Assembly (NCBI GenBank): GCA_027483645.1
Contig: JAIXUD010000002.1
Span: forward strand, 62,001 to 126,000
Source: Sphingobacteriales bacterium
GTDB lineage: Bacteria > Bacteroidota > Bacteroidia > Chitinophagales > CAIOSU01
Direction of reading: 5' to 3'
DNA length: 64,000 nt
Shown here piece after piece: positions 43,501-52,681 of this stretch. Under the pieces are notes generated by a model. The model saw only the letters and a program-made list of their open reading frames with translations, was not told the DNA's origin and ran no database searches. Numbering within the stretch: the stretch's first letter is position 1; each line of letters opens with the position of its first letter. The translations under genes were made by a program, and so were the position numbers.

Positions 43501-46500
43501 TTGGTGCAACAAGAGAATTAAGTGAAATTGGTGCGGGTGGCAACGGCGGCTTTGGCGGCAGTGGTGGCCGTGGCGGAAACGGCGGCCGTGGTGCCGATGG
43601 CGTTTCGTTTCAAGTATATGTGGATGGCGGAACTGCCCCTACAACCACCAGCTACAACTTTAACCTAGTAGCCCAGCCGGTAATTACGGCAACCAACATA
43701 TCATGTACCCTTACAGACATTACTTACGCAGCAGGCAGCTCTAGTGCTTGGACGTATGGAACAGGTGCAGTACCTACTAGCGGTTCGGGTGCTACAGTTG
43801 TTACGCAATATACCACCACTGGCAGAAAAAATCTGACCTATGGTGCTAACAGCTACCTGGGCTTTGCCAATATAGCCATTAGTAATGCCGCTTTTGTACC
43901 AGATATTATTGTGCAAGGGGCTACCCAAGTAAACGCAACCACATACCGTATCTGTGTAGGCTCACCGGTAAATTTCCGTACCAGTAGCTTGGCAGTAGGC
44001 TACGAGTGGAATATGACGGGTTTGCTACCAAGCAACTACACGACCCAAAATGTACTAGGTGCGGTTTATCAAAATCCTGGCACTTTCCCTGTTACCCTTA
44101 GGGTGAACACCGACTGCTGCGGACTGTCTCAAACCACTACCATTACCATGATAGTGGACCCTGCACCCAACTTATCTTTTGCCGGTACTCGCAACTATTG
44201 CGAAGGGGGCAGCACAACCATTACAGCCAGCGGGGCAGCAACTTATGTGTGGACACCCAATACGGGTATTTCTTCCACCTCAGCGGCTTCGGTTACCATT
44301 ACTACCCAAACTACTACTACCTACATTGTATATGGTTACAATGCAGGCGGCACTTGCCAAGATGTGGACTCAATAACCATAACCGTAAACCCTAACCCTA
44401 ACCTTAGCACCAGTGCTGTAGCGGCAACTTGTGGCAGTAACGGATCGGTATCTGTAACGGTAGCGCCTACTGGCACATATACCTACCAGTGGAATACCGT
44501 GCCACCAAGAAGTACGCCAACGGCAAGCAATGTACCACAGGGCAACTATCAGATAGTAGTAGTAAACCCAGCCACAGGCTGCAGAGATACTGCTTACCAA
44601 GCGGTAGCTGCCAATGGCACACCTATAGCCTATATTACGGGAGTGCAAAACATTACTTGCAATGGTGCAAATAATGGCTTGGCACAAGCGGCTGTAACCG
44701 GCGGCACACCTGGCTATACTTACAGTTGGGGCCCAGGCTTAACTTCGGCCAACCGAACAGGGCTAACCCCCGGCACACATACTGTAACCGTTACGGATGC
44801 CAACGGCTGTACATCTAGCGCTACAGCGTTTATAAACCAACCAACACCCATAACTGCGGTAATAACCGCCACGCCTGCCACCTGTGCCAACACTAATGAT
44901 GGCTTGGTATCGGTAGTACCAGATGGGGGCGCAGGTAATTATCAACTGCAGTGGAGCACCAACCCGGTGCAAACAAACGACACTGTTTTCAATGCTGCTG
45001 CTGGCGCGTATACCGTAACGGTAACCGATGCCAATGGTTGTACGCTAACCCGCAGTGCAGCTATCAGCTCTCCTCCTCCTTTCGTAATATCTCAAACACT
45101 CTTTACCAATACTACTTGTGGTGGCACCAATGGGGCTATAACTATTAACGCCATTGGCGGTACCGGTACCAAAACCTATGCTTTGGATGGCGCTACAGCG
45201 CAGGCAACGGGTGCGTTTACCAACGTACCGCCTGGCCCACATACCATCCTCATTACGGATGCAAATGGCTGCGACTCGCTTTATGCATTTAACTTTACTA
45301 CTCCTCCACCGTTTAGCTTTACCACAACCGTTACCCCAATTGGTTGCAGCGGCGGTACTACGGGTACTATTGTAGCAAATGGCGTTGGCGGTACGGGTAC
45401 ATTACAATATAGGATTGGTCTGCTGCCTTATGGTGCCAATAACAACTTCACCGCGCTGCCAGCTGGAACTTACATAGTATGGGTGAGAGATGGGGTAGGC
45501 TGTACCTTGAGCGATACTGTAATATTGGCCGCGCCAGGCTCGCTGAACGTAGCACTGGTGCAGGATAGTGCCAGTTGTAATGGCGTAGCTGATGGCGGCA
45601 TTACCGCAACAGGGTCTGGTGGCACTTCACCTTACAGATTTAGTTTGAGTGGTGGCCCTGCGTTGCAAACATCAGGCGTATTCTCGCCGCTTGCAGCAAA
45701 CAACTATACCGTAACTATTACTGATAACTTTGGTTGTACGGCTTCTGCTAGTGTTACAGTAAGGCAGCCAGCTGTGTTGACCGTAAACTTAGTACAAGAT
45801 AGCGTTGATTGTAATGGCGCCAGTGATGGCAGCATTACGGCTACAGGAGTGGGCGGCACCGCCCCCTATCAATATTCTATTAATGGTGGAACCAATTACC
45901 AGCCTTCTGGCCTATTCCCTGGGCTGAGTGCAGGGCCGCAAACCATCACCATCCGTGATGCTAATAATTGCACCGGTACTGCCAACATTACAGTGCGCCA
46001 GCCCAATGTGCTTACTATGAACCCGGTAGTAACCGATTTGGATTGCCCAACCGACCCTACTGGTGTTATTGCAACCAACCCTTCTGGTGGTTCTGCTCCT
46101 TATCGAGCGAGTTTGAATGGTGGGGCCTTTGTTACCCCGCCAACCTTTACTGGCTTAAGCGTAGGCACTTACAATATAATTGTGAGAGATGCCAAGGGTT
46201 GCGAAGTAGCCCAAACCATAACCGTGGGTGCGCCAAGTGGAGTAACCCTTACGTTGACTGCGGTTAACGTAAGCTGCACAGGTGCCAATGGCAGTATTAC
46301 TGCCGTAGGTGCAGGTGGCGTTCCAGGATATTTCTACCAAATTAATGGCGGCCCATTAGTAGCTTCTGGCGTATTCAACAACTTACCTGCTGCTACGTAT
46401 GTCATCAGGGTTTTCGATGGTGGCGGCTGTTTTGCGCTTGATAGTATTCAAGTATTGCCTACCCAACCTATACCACTTACCTTGGTAGTGGATAGTGCCC

Positions 46501-49500
46501 TTTGTTTTGGGGGTAACACGGGTACCATTAATGCAACGGTAAATGGTGGCACGGCAGGCTACACTTTCAACATTAATGGTGGTGCCTATAGTGCTACCAA
46601 CATATTCCCCAATCTTGTGGCAGGGCCTTACACTATTGGTGTAAGGGATGGTAGCGGCTGTGCGGCTACAGCGGTGGGTACTGTTCTACAGCCAAGCGCT
46701 GTTGTAGTAAACAGTGTAATTGTAGATAGCGTGAGCTGCTTTGGCGGCAGCGATGGTACCGTAATATTTGATGTAGCAGGTGGTAGTGGCACTTATGAGT
46801 ACAGCTTAGGGTCAGGCTACCAACCTAGCAGTGTTTTCTTGGGTGTGCCAGCAGGTAACTATGCCAATGCTGCCGTTCGCGATAGCCGTGGCTGCAGCGT
46901 GAGTAGGCCGGTTATTGTTGCTCAACCCGCGGCACTTACCGTATCGGCGGTGCAAGATAGCGCCAACTGCAACGGGGCTAGCGATGGTACTATAACGGTA
47001 ACAGCCGGTGGTGGATCGAATGGATATGAATACAGCAGGGACGGTAGTGTTTTCCAACCCTCGCCATTATTTACAGGCGTACCAGCGGGTGTATATACTA
47101 TCACCGTTCGAGATATTAACCTATGTACCCAAACCACCACGGTAACCGTGCGGGAACCAGCACCCATTAACGTTTCTTTGGCGGCTGGTGGTTCCAACTG
47201 CGGTGGTGCAGGCTCGGGCCAGATTGTGGCCACAGCTGGCGGCGGTAACGGCATTTATCAGTACGACCTCAACAACTCTGGCACTTACCAAGTAAGTAAC
47301 ACGTTTACCGGGTTGAACCCAGGTAACTATACCGTAAGGGTTAGAGACCAAAACAATTGTATTGCTTCGGCCATCATCAACGTAACCCAACCAGCTTTGC
47401 TAACTGCCACTGCGGTGCAGGATAGCGTAAATTGTAACGGTGCCAGTGATGGGGAGATTAATGTATTTGCCAACGGCGGCCTTGCCCCTTATGAGTATAG
47501 TATTAATGGGGTAACTTTCCAAACAAGCAATTCGTTTACAGGTTTAGCGGCGGGGCCATATACCCTTACTGTGGAAGATGTGAACAATTGCACAGCTACT
47601 ACAACCATTACCGTGCTTGCGCCAGCAGCGCTAACCTTGGCATTGGTACAGGACAGTGTGGAGTGCTTTGGTGCTAGCGATGGCAGCATCACCGTTACCG
47701 CTGGTGGCGGCTCATCGGGCTACGAGTATAGCATTGATGGGGTTGCGTTCCAAACGTCCAACGTGTTCCCCAACCTTGCGGCGGGCAACTATACCATTAC
47801 AGTTGAAGATTTTAATAACTGTCAGGCAACTGGTACCATCAATGTATTGCAACCCGCCGATTTGGGTGCTACCACAACAGTAGTAGACATAAGCTGCGGC
47901 GGCGGCAGCAATGGCGAAATAACTGTAACGGCTACCGGCGGCTCATCGCCCTATGTCTATGATTTGAATGGCGGTACTGCCCAAGCCAGCAATGTGTTTA
48001 CTGGCCTAGCGGCAAATACCTATACCATTAACATTGTAGATAACAACGGCTGTAACGAATCAGTAACCGCAACGGTGCAGAACGCAATCACCATTAGCGT
48101 GAGTCTTGTTGCTGATAGTGTAAATTGTAATGGCGGTGCCGACGGCCAAATAACCGTAACTGCCACCGGCGGTGCTATACCACTAGAGTATAGCAACAAC
48201 GGCGGCACATCTTGGCAGCCTTCCAATGTGTTCAATGGGTTAACCGCTGGGCCTTATACCATCACCGTTAGGGACGCTAGCCTTTGCACCAATACGGCCA
48301 CCATCACCGTAAGGGAGCCATTGGCATTGTCACTTACGGGCGTACAAGATAGCGTGGAGTGTAACGGTAATGCTGATGGTAGCATAACCTTGACGGCTAC
48401 TGGTGGTTCATTACCTTATAGCTATACGCTTAATGGCGGTGTTGCGCAACCATCCAATGTTTTTGGCGGCCTTTCTGCCAATAACTATAACTTGGCAGTA
48501 ACCGATTTATACGGTTGCCCAGCTACTGTTGCTGTTTCGGTATTGCAACCAACAGCCTTGACCATTTCTGTAGCTCCTGACCCGGCAAGTTGTGCCGGTG
48601 GTGTTGGCGGTGGTATCGAGATTACCGCTGGCGGTGGCTCACCAGCTTACCAATACAGCATTGATGGTACCAACTTTCAGGCTAATAACATCTTTACGGG
48701 AATGCCAGCAGGGCCATATACCGCAACCGTAAGGGATGGCAATGGCTGTACCATTACCGCTACCGGAAACATTGTGCAACCCGTTGCGCTTACCTTAACC
48801 GTAGCGCAAGATAGCGTGGAATGTAACGGTGGCGCCGATGGCAGCATTACCGCAACCGCTGGTGGCGGTACGGGCGTATTTGAATTTAGGAATGGCGGGG
48901 CATATCAGCCATCTAACACTTTCGGTAACCTTACCGCTGGGCCTTATACCATCACTGTTCGCGATGGCAATGGTTGTACCATTACCGCTTCTACTACCGT
49001 GTTGCAGCCTGCGGCCCTATCGGTAACGGGTACCGCTATCGACATCAGTTGCAACAGCAATAACGATGGGCAGATTAACGCCGCAGCAGTAGGTGGTAGC
49101 TTACCTTATGAATACCGCATCAATAGTGGTGCTTACCAGGCATCGAGCAATTTCGCCAACCTTACCGCAAACACCTATACCCTAGATGTGCGCGATGGCA
49201 ACGGTTGTACCGCAACTACTACCGTAACCGTGCAACCTGCGGCGGTGGTTACCCTTACTCTTACGCAAGATAGTGTAAACTGTAACGGAGGCAACGACGG
49301 CCAAGTAATAGCGGTAGGAAGCGGTGGCAGCGGTGCGCTGCAATACAGTATTGATGGCGGTGCTACCTTCCAACCTTCGGGTACCTTTACGGGCCTTACC
49401 GTAAACAACTATACCATTAGGGTAGAGGATATAGCTGGCTGTTTTGCCACTGCAAGCATTAATGTATTGCAACCTACTGCATTGGGCATCACAGTGGTGC

Positions 49501-51161
49501 AAGATAGTGCTAACTGTTTTGGTGCGGCGGATGGCTTTATTACCGCCACTGCAACGGGTGCAAGCCTGCCCTATGAGTATAGCCGCAACGCCACTACTTA
49601 TGCCCCATCAAATGTAATTGGTAGCCTAGCCGCCGGGCCATATACCATTACCGTACGCGACAGGAATGGCTGTACCGCCAATGCCAACGCCACAGTGCTG
49701 CAACCCACTGCGCTTACTACCAATGTAACGGGTACCAATGTAAGCTGTGCCAATGGCACCAACGGCAGCGCGACCGTGGTAGCAGGTGGTGGCTCATTGC
49801 CCTACAACTACTCTTGGAACGCGGGCGGTGGCATCAACGCTACCTCACCTAACCGCGCTAGCGGCTGGGCAGTGGTAACCGTTACCGACCTACGCAGTTG
49901 TACCCGCAGGGATAGCGTTTTGATTACCCAACCTACTGCCTTAGCCATTACCGAAACCGTGGTGCCAATTACTTGTGCCAGCGGGAACACCGGCTCTATC
50001 AACTTGGTAATAAGTGGTGGCACTGGTCCGTCTGTATGTACTTGGCCTGGAATTTCCCAAACCGGCACCTCCCTTACCAACTTAGGCTCTGGCACTTACA
50101 CAGTGGTAGTTACCGATGCCAACAGTTGCACTGCAACCGAGACCTATACAATTAACCCCCCAGGCAACGTAACGCTTACGCCTACCACCACTGGGGTAAG
50201 TTGCTACAATACTCCTACTGGCTCTGCAACTGTGAGCGTACAAGGCGCTACTGGGGCTGTTACCTACCAATGGAACAGCACACCAGCACAAAGCACTGCT
50301 ACTGCAAGCAACCTGCCCGCAGGGCCTTATGGCGTAACTGTGACGGATGCAACGGGCTGCTCAGCAACAGCAACCGTAAATGTGGCCAATGCGCCGGAGT
50401 TTATCGCTACCGTAGCAGGGGTTGATCCTCGCTGTTTCGATACCACCGATGGTAGCGTAACCGTAAGCGCAACTGGCGGAACCGGTGTAATAACCTACAC
50501 ATGGTCGCATAGCAATACCCTTAACACTTCTGATGCAACAGGCCTGAACCAAGGCAGCTATAGCGTGACGGTAACGGATGCAAACAACTGCTCGGTGACA
50601 TTGAACGAAACCTTGACTAGCCCGTCGCAATTGTTTGTGTCACTAACTGCTAGTGCTGATACCGTGAAGTTTGGCGAAAGCGTACAACTGGAGGCTACTC
50701 CTGGTAGTGGCGTTATCGGTACACCGATATACGAGTGGACCCCTTCGGAAAACTTGAGCTGTGTGGAGTGCGCCGACCCAGAAGCTGGCCCGCTAACAGA
50801 AGCGGTGCAGGTGTTTACGGTTCGCATTGCCGATGACCAAGGTTGCGATGCCGAGGCTCAGGTAAGGGTAATTGTTGACTTGTATGACAGGGTGCTGTAT
50901 GTTCCGAATGCCTTTACACCAAATGGCGACGGATTGAACGATGTTTTCCAAGTATATGGATACGGTTTCGATGAGGTACTTTTCCAAGTGTTCGACCGTT
51001 GGGGCGAGAAGATGTTTGAAACCACCGACCCTACCGTTGGCTGGGATGGTACATTCAAAGGAACAGCAATGCCTCCTGGGGTGTATGTGTTTCAAGTAAA
51101 GGCTATGTACCTCGATGGACAAGAAGGATACAAAAAAGGTAGTGTGACCATTCTCAAGTAA
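40587..51161 (+). CDS. Giant SprB-repeat adhesin with glycine-rich insert and T9SS type B sorting domain, about 3524 aa
   Basis: The largest gene here. The chosen start is the ATG at 40587 (a TTG at 40566 is less likely), giving signal peptide MRGFLRSRAIPAVLFFLISL...KASHAVG. Layout by residue: the N-terminal 'SHAVGIDLTYQC' domain shared with the smaller paralogue (30-270); Ig-like segment (280-390); two PKD/Ig-like units ('YAWSPSTGLSCTNCANP', 'TYTVTAFDATGCP'; 395-555); a parallel beta-helix-like part ('ATTILRTSN', 'RFQDLTIRT', 'YEIVRTRLI'; 555-700); a Gly/Asn-rich segment (about 702-1005); further Ig-like segments to about 1270; about 27 SprB-like repeats of about 77 residues (1272-3348); one PKD-like unit; and CHU_C (about 3435-3524, 'VPNAFTPNGDGLNDVF'...'KGSVTILK'). 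Likely cell-surface adhesion or gliding. Confidence 0.92.
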   Translation: MRGFLRSRAIPAVLFFLISLFVFQNHAKASHAVGIDLTYQCLGGNQYQFTVNFYRDCEGISAPSSAFISISSASCGITTSTSLARIGVLEVSAICPSQLGSTSCSGGNLPGIQQYTYRGTFTLPANCNDWVIGYTECCRNAAITNLQNPGSQNLYVEALLSNAGGLCNNSPFFTSLPTPYLCAGQPFFYNHGAIDIDGDSLVYTLVQPRTARPSNIPYNGGFTPTSPMTTTSGFNFNNATGQMSFTPSNPQQAVVTVMVSEYRNGVLIGSVVRDLQLVVINCSNQLPTASGINGTNGVGGAYNLSVCAGFPLCFDISSIDLNAGQLVTMAWNGGIQGATFTSTGTPFPRATFCWTPTPADIGTHNFSLEVRDNACPIPGLNIYTYTINVTPNPNPPVVANPDRIICQGGSTNLTATTAATGVTYAWSPSTGLSCTNCANPTASPSLTTVYTVTANYPDGCSGSDDVRVTVNPTPTVSVFPAAATICTGGAITLTASGSAGVASYTWNPGNLSGSSVIVSPSATTTYTVTAFDATGCPSLPATSVITLNPPPAAPVCNNIYVTTVGGGTGLSPSSPTTLLNALTIGACNSVNIKMAIGTYQIDNAITNFTSYMTIEGGFDPGNSWRKTSLAGATTILRTSNNPDGPPNAPRIVAFYLNTAQYFRFQDLTIRTQDAPDGNVSNYVMHLTSCSNYEIVRTRLICGAGGSGIPGNPGFANVANGTPGTNGLDGQPDDEGGAGAGGNGGQGGGAGGGVGGPGGQDTNGPGGCCQNGPPGQAGGAGSSSGQGGGGGGGATGGEVDRTAGTGGAGGAAFGGAPGPAGGVGGAGDDPGRPGAFGQPGANGGNGTNGANGAAGSFAGGFFIPGGAGANGTNGTGGGGGSGGGGGGGHYCTILGVPSCDFGAGNGGGGGGGGGQGGYGGEGGTQGGASIALYLFNNGANGNIRDCNVAPGAAGTGALGGNGSNGGFGGAGGIGATRELSEIGAGGNGGFGGSGGRGGNGGRGADGVSFQVYVDGGTAPTTTSYNFNLVAQPVITATNISCTLTDITYAAGSSSAWTYGTGAVPTSGSGATVVTQYTTTGRKNLTYGANSYLGFANIAISNAAFVPDIIVQGATQVNATTYRICVGSPVNFRTSSLAVGYEWNMTGLLPSNYTTQNVLGAVYQNPGTFPVTLRVNTDCCGLSQTTTITMIVDPAPNLSFAGTRNYCEGGSTTITASGAATYVWTPNTGISSTSAASVTITTQTTTTYIVYGYNAGGTCQDVDSITITVNPNPNLSTSAVAATCGSNGSVSVTVAPTGTYTYQWNTVPPRSTPTASNVPQGNYQIVVVNPATGCRDTAYQAVAANGTPIAYITGVQNITCNGANNGLAQAAVTGGTPGYTYSWGPGLTSANRTGLTPGTHTVTVTDANGCTSSATAFINQPTPITAVITATPATCANTNDGLVSVVPDGGAGNYQLQWSTNPVQTNDTVFNAAAGAYTVTVTDANGCTLTRSAAISSPPPFVISQTLFTNTTCGGTNGAITINAIGGTGTKTYALDGATAQATGAFTNVPPGPHTILITDANGCDSLYAFNFTTPPPFSFTTTVTPIGCSGGTTGTIVANGVGGTGTLQYRIGLLPYGANNNFTALPAGTYIVWVRDGVGCTLSDTVILAAPGSLNVALVQDSASCNGVADGGITATGSGGTSPYRFSLSGGPALQTSGVFSPLAANNYTVTITDNFGCTASASVTVRQPAVLTVNLVQDSVDCNGASDGSITATGVGGTAPYQYSINGGTNYQPSGLFPGLSAGPQTITIRDANNCTGTANITVRQPNVLTMNPVVTDLDCPTDPTGVIATNPSGGSAPYRASLNGGAFVTPPTFTGLSVGTYNIIVRDAKGCEVAQTITVGAPSGVTLTLTAVNVSCTGANGSITAVGAGGVPGYFYQINGGPLVASGVFNNLPAATYVIRVFDGGGCFALDSIQVLPTQPIPLTLVVDSALCFGGNTGTINATVNGGTAGYTFNINGGAYSATNIFPNLVAGPYTIGVRDGSGCAATAVGTVLQPSAVVVNSVIVDSVSCFGGSDGTVIFDVAGGSGTYEYSLGSGYQPSSVFLGVPAGNYANAAVRDSRGCSVSRPVIVAQPAALTVSAVQDSANCNGASDGTITVTAGGGSNGYEYSRDGSVFQPSPLFTGVPAGVYTITVRDINLCTQTTTVTVREPAPINVSLAAGGSNCGGAGSGQIVATAGGGNGIYQYDLNNSGTYQVSNTFTGLNPGNYTVRVRDQNNCIASAIINVTQPALLTATAVQDSVNCNGASDGEINVFANGGLAPYEYSINGVTFQTSNSFTGLAAGPYTLTVEDVNNCTATTTITVLAPAALTLALVQDSVECFGASDGSITVTAGGGSSGYEYSIDGVAFQTSNVFPNLAAGNYTITVEDFNNCQATGTINVLQPADLGATTTVVDISCGGGSNGEITVTATGGSSPYVYDLNGGTAQASNVFTGLAANTYTINIVDNNGCNESVTATVQNAITISVSLVADSVNCNGGADGQITVTATGGAIPLEYSNNGGTSWQPSNVFNGLTAGPYTITVRDASLCTNTATITVREPLALSLTGVQDSVECNGNADGSITLTATGGSLPYSYTLNGGVAQPSNVFGGLSANNYNLAVTDLYGCPATVAVSVLQPTALTISVAPDPASCAGGVGGGIEITAGGGSPAYQYSIDGTNFQANNIFTGMPAGPYTATVRDGNGCTITATGNIVQPVALTLTVAQDSVECNGGADGSITATAGGGTGVFEFRNGGAYQPSNTFGNLTAGPYTITVRDGNGCTITASTTVLQPAALSVTGTAIDISCNSNNDGQINAAAVGGSLPYEYRINSGAYQASSNFANLTANTYTLDVRDGNGCTATTTVTVQPAAVVTLTLTQDSVNCNGGNDGQVIAVGSGGSGALQYSIDGGATFQPSGTFTGLTVNNYTIRVEDIAGCFATASINVLQPTALGITVVQDSANCFGAADGFITATATGASLPYEYSRNATTYAPSNVIGSLAAGPYTITVRDRNGCTANANATVLQPTALTTNVTGTNVSCANGTNGSATVVAGGGSLPYNYSWNAGGGINATSPNRASGWAVVTVTDLRSCTRRDSVLITQPTALAITETVVPITCASGNTGSINLVISGGTGPSVCTWPGISQTGTSLTNLGSGTYTVVVTDANSCTATETYTINPPGNVTLTPTTTGVSCYNTPTGSATVSVQGATGAVTYQWNSTPAQSTATASNLPAGPYGVTVTDATGCSATATVNVANAPEFIATVAGVDPRCFDTTDGSVTVSATGGTGVITYTWSHSNTLNTSDATGLNQGSYSVTVTDANNCSVTLNETLTSPSQLFVSLTASADTVKFGESVQLEATPGSGVIGTPIYEWTPSENLSCVECADPEAGPLTEAVQVFTVRIADDQGCDAEAQVRVIVDLYDRVLYVPNAFTPNGDGLNDVFQVYGYGFDEVLFQVFDRWGEKMFETTDPTVGWDGTFKGTAMPPGVYVFQVKAMYLDGQEGYKKGSVTILK
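43209..43324. repeat. GGC trinucleotide runs in the glycine-rich region
   Basis: Runs of GGC/GGT codons at 43209-43247 and 43299-43324 encode poly-Gly blocks. Slippage by whole triplets would change Gly length without breaking the frame. Confidence 0.8.
44401..50630 (+). repeat. Tandem SprB-like repeat array (about 27 units of about 231 bp)
   Basis: Counted by eye in the translation: about 27 successive units, each starting near 'VQDSV-CNG-ADG-I' and ending near 'TVRD-NGC-ATATVLQP'. Units in the middle (about 46.7-49.7 kb) are the most alike and reuse near-identical DNA such as CAAGATAGCGT and CCATATACCATTACCGT. Units at both ends are more diverged. Such arrays can change length by recombination. 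Confidence 0.85.
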
Positions 51162-51190
51162 TAAACGCTAACCAACTATTAGCTGTTTTT

Positions 51191-51217
51191 GCAGGGCTGC
51201 CCAGTGGGCGGCCCTGC
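51191..51217 (+). terminator. Hairpin after the giant adhesin
   Basis: GCAGGGC/GCCCTGC (7 bp) with an inner GCCC/GGGC pair. No T-run follows, so this is a possible but weak transcription stop. Confidence 0.4.
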
Positions 51218-51293
51218 TGCATTATGGGGGGATAAAGTGATTGTTATTTCCCATCCCACCTAGCCATCCGACCATCATCGCACTCATTCATAA

Positions 51294-51941
51294 TCAAGGT
51301 GCCAATCGTTGCCTCAACCAGTTGTTGTCATTTAGTGGCGTATAGGCTATACGGTCGTGTAAGCGGCTGCTACGGCCTTGCCAAAACTCAAAGTAATTTG
51401 GCTGCAACATATAGCCGCCCCAATGCTCTGGCCGGGCAATGTTACCGTACGGAAACTCCTCTTGTAGTTTTTGGAAACGCTCCTCCAAAGCTTCCCTTGA
51501 TGCTATTATTTGACTCTGTGGTGATGCTGCTGCCCCAAGCCTGCTTTCGGCTGGGCGGTTACGGAAGTAGGCATCCGATATTTCAGTGGGGGCTACTATC
51601 ACGTTGCCCTCAATTCGTATTTGCCTTTCCAACTCAGGCCACCAAAACAGCAAGGCAGCAGATGAATTGATTGACAAATCATGCCCCTTGCGGCTCTGGT
51701 AGTTGGTATAGAAAACAAAGCCATGCTCAGCCGAGAACCCTTTTAGCAACACCATCCTTACCGAAGGCCGCCCTTCTGGCGTGGCAGTTGCCAAAGCCAT
51801 GGCATTAGGCTCAATGTTGCCTGAACCGGCTGCCTCCTCAAACCATACTTTGAACTGCGCGATAGGCGACTCTAAAGCAATGCCTTCGGTAAATTCATGC
51901 TTCATGTAGTTCTGCCGTAGTTCTTCCAATTCCTTATTCAT
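51294..51941 (-). CDS. pdxH: Pyridoxamine/pyridoxine 5'-phosphate oxidase
   Basis: FMN enzyme making pyridoxal 5'-phosphate from PNP or PMP. Its features match PdxH along its whole 215 residues: 'PIAQFKVWFEEA' near 26, 'NAMALATATPEGRPSVRMVLLKGFSAEHGFVFYTNYQSRKGHDL' (FMN and substrate contacts), 'ALLFWWPELERQIRIEG', 'YFRNRPAESRLGAAASPQSQII', and the C-terminal 'WGGYMLQPNYFEFWQGRSSRLHDRIAY', the family's signature block. Cytoplasmic homodimer in known members. A single gene convergent with the giant adhesin and divergent from the MiaE-like gene. Confidence 0.97.
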   Translation of the reverse strand: MNKELEELRQNYMKHEFTEGIALESPIAQFKVWFEEAAGSGNIEPNAMALATATPEGRPSVRMVLLKGFSAEHGFVFYTNYQSRKGHDLSINSSAALLFWWPELERQIRIEGNVIVAPTEISDAYFRNRPAESRLGAAASPQSQIIASREALEERFQKLQEEFPYGNIARPEHWGGYMLQPNYFEFWQGRSSRLHDRIAYTPLNDNNWLRQRLAP

Positions 51942-52069
51942 AATAGCTAATGTTAACTTACTAGTAACTACGTAGTATTAAATGCGTACAAAAATATTAA
52001 TTTGATAATTAAGTTGCTTATCTTTAAACTGCACCGCTACTACAAGGCTTAAAGGGCCACCATTTTTTT

Positions 52070-52651
52070 ATGGTAAATATACAAGGAAACCTCCTATCCA
52101 CTGAGCCTATTGCTAGCAATACTGGCTTCAATCTTACCCATTTTTTACAAGAACATGCCGATTACGAGCGCAAAGCTGCTGAATATGCTTTGTCCATAAT
52201 TGGCAAATTTCCTGATAAGGCTTTTGCCGTAACCCCTTTGGCACAAATAGCCCTCGGTTCTATGACCATTTTTAGGGAGCTATGCGAACGAATGCAAGCC
52301 ACTGGTGTGCTATTGATACCGGAATCGCCACAGAACCTATATCTAAAACAGCTCAACTGGCTAAACCGTTCCGGCAGAGAAGATAGGTTTTTGGATAGAG
52401 TACTGTTGGGCAACATTGCCGAGAGCCGCTGTGCCGCTCGCTTTAAAGTGATTTCGGACATTATGGAAGAGCTTTCAATGGGCACCTTTTACAACGACTG
52501 CGGTAAAGTGAAACAGCAACACTCCGACCTATACTTAGAAATGGCCTACAAAGCCGCCATCGGCGAAACCGTAAATGTGCGATTTGAAGAACTGCGCGCT
52601 GGCGAAGAAAAAGTAATGGCTACTTTAGGCGTAGCTGCTGGCATCTTTTAA
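52070..52651 (+). CDS. MiaE-like tRNA-(ms2io6A37) hydroxylase
   Basis: A 193-residue helical diiron protein of the MiaE family, which hydroxylates the isoprenyl group of ms2i6A at position 37 of tRNA using O2. Ferritin-like four-helix bundle with carboxylate ligands visible in 'LQEHADYERKAAEYAL', 'GSMTIFRELCERMQ' and 'LLGNIAESRCAARFKVISD' (the family EARSCERF-type helix), then 'SDLYLEMAYKAA'. The ligand pattern is close to, not identical with, the enterobacterial one. Length is normal. A stand-alone gene. Confidence 0.82.
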   Translation: MVNIQGNLLSTEPIASNTGFNLTHFLQEHADYERKAAEYALSIIGKFPDKAFAVTPLAQIALGSMTIFRELCERMQATGVLLIPESPQNLYLKQLNWLNRSGREDRFLDRVLLGNIAESRCAARFKVISDIMEELSMGTFYNDCGKVKQQHSDLYLEMAYKAAIGETVNVRFEELRAGEEKVMATLGVAAGIF

Positions 52652-52681
52652 GAAAAGCTGCAGTCCAATCCCTTTCTCCAT

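Noticed and set aside
44401-50630. CRISPR array
   Set aside because: The regular repeats of about 231 bp are coding, continuous in one frame and encode SprB-like protein units; they lack the 20-40-bp repeat and spacer form.
51230-51293. Small gene between the giant adhesin and pdxH
   Set aside because: Too short, with no open frame of protein-like content. It is the tail of two convergent genes.
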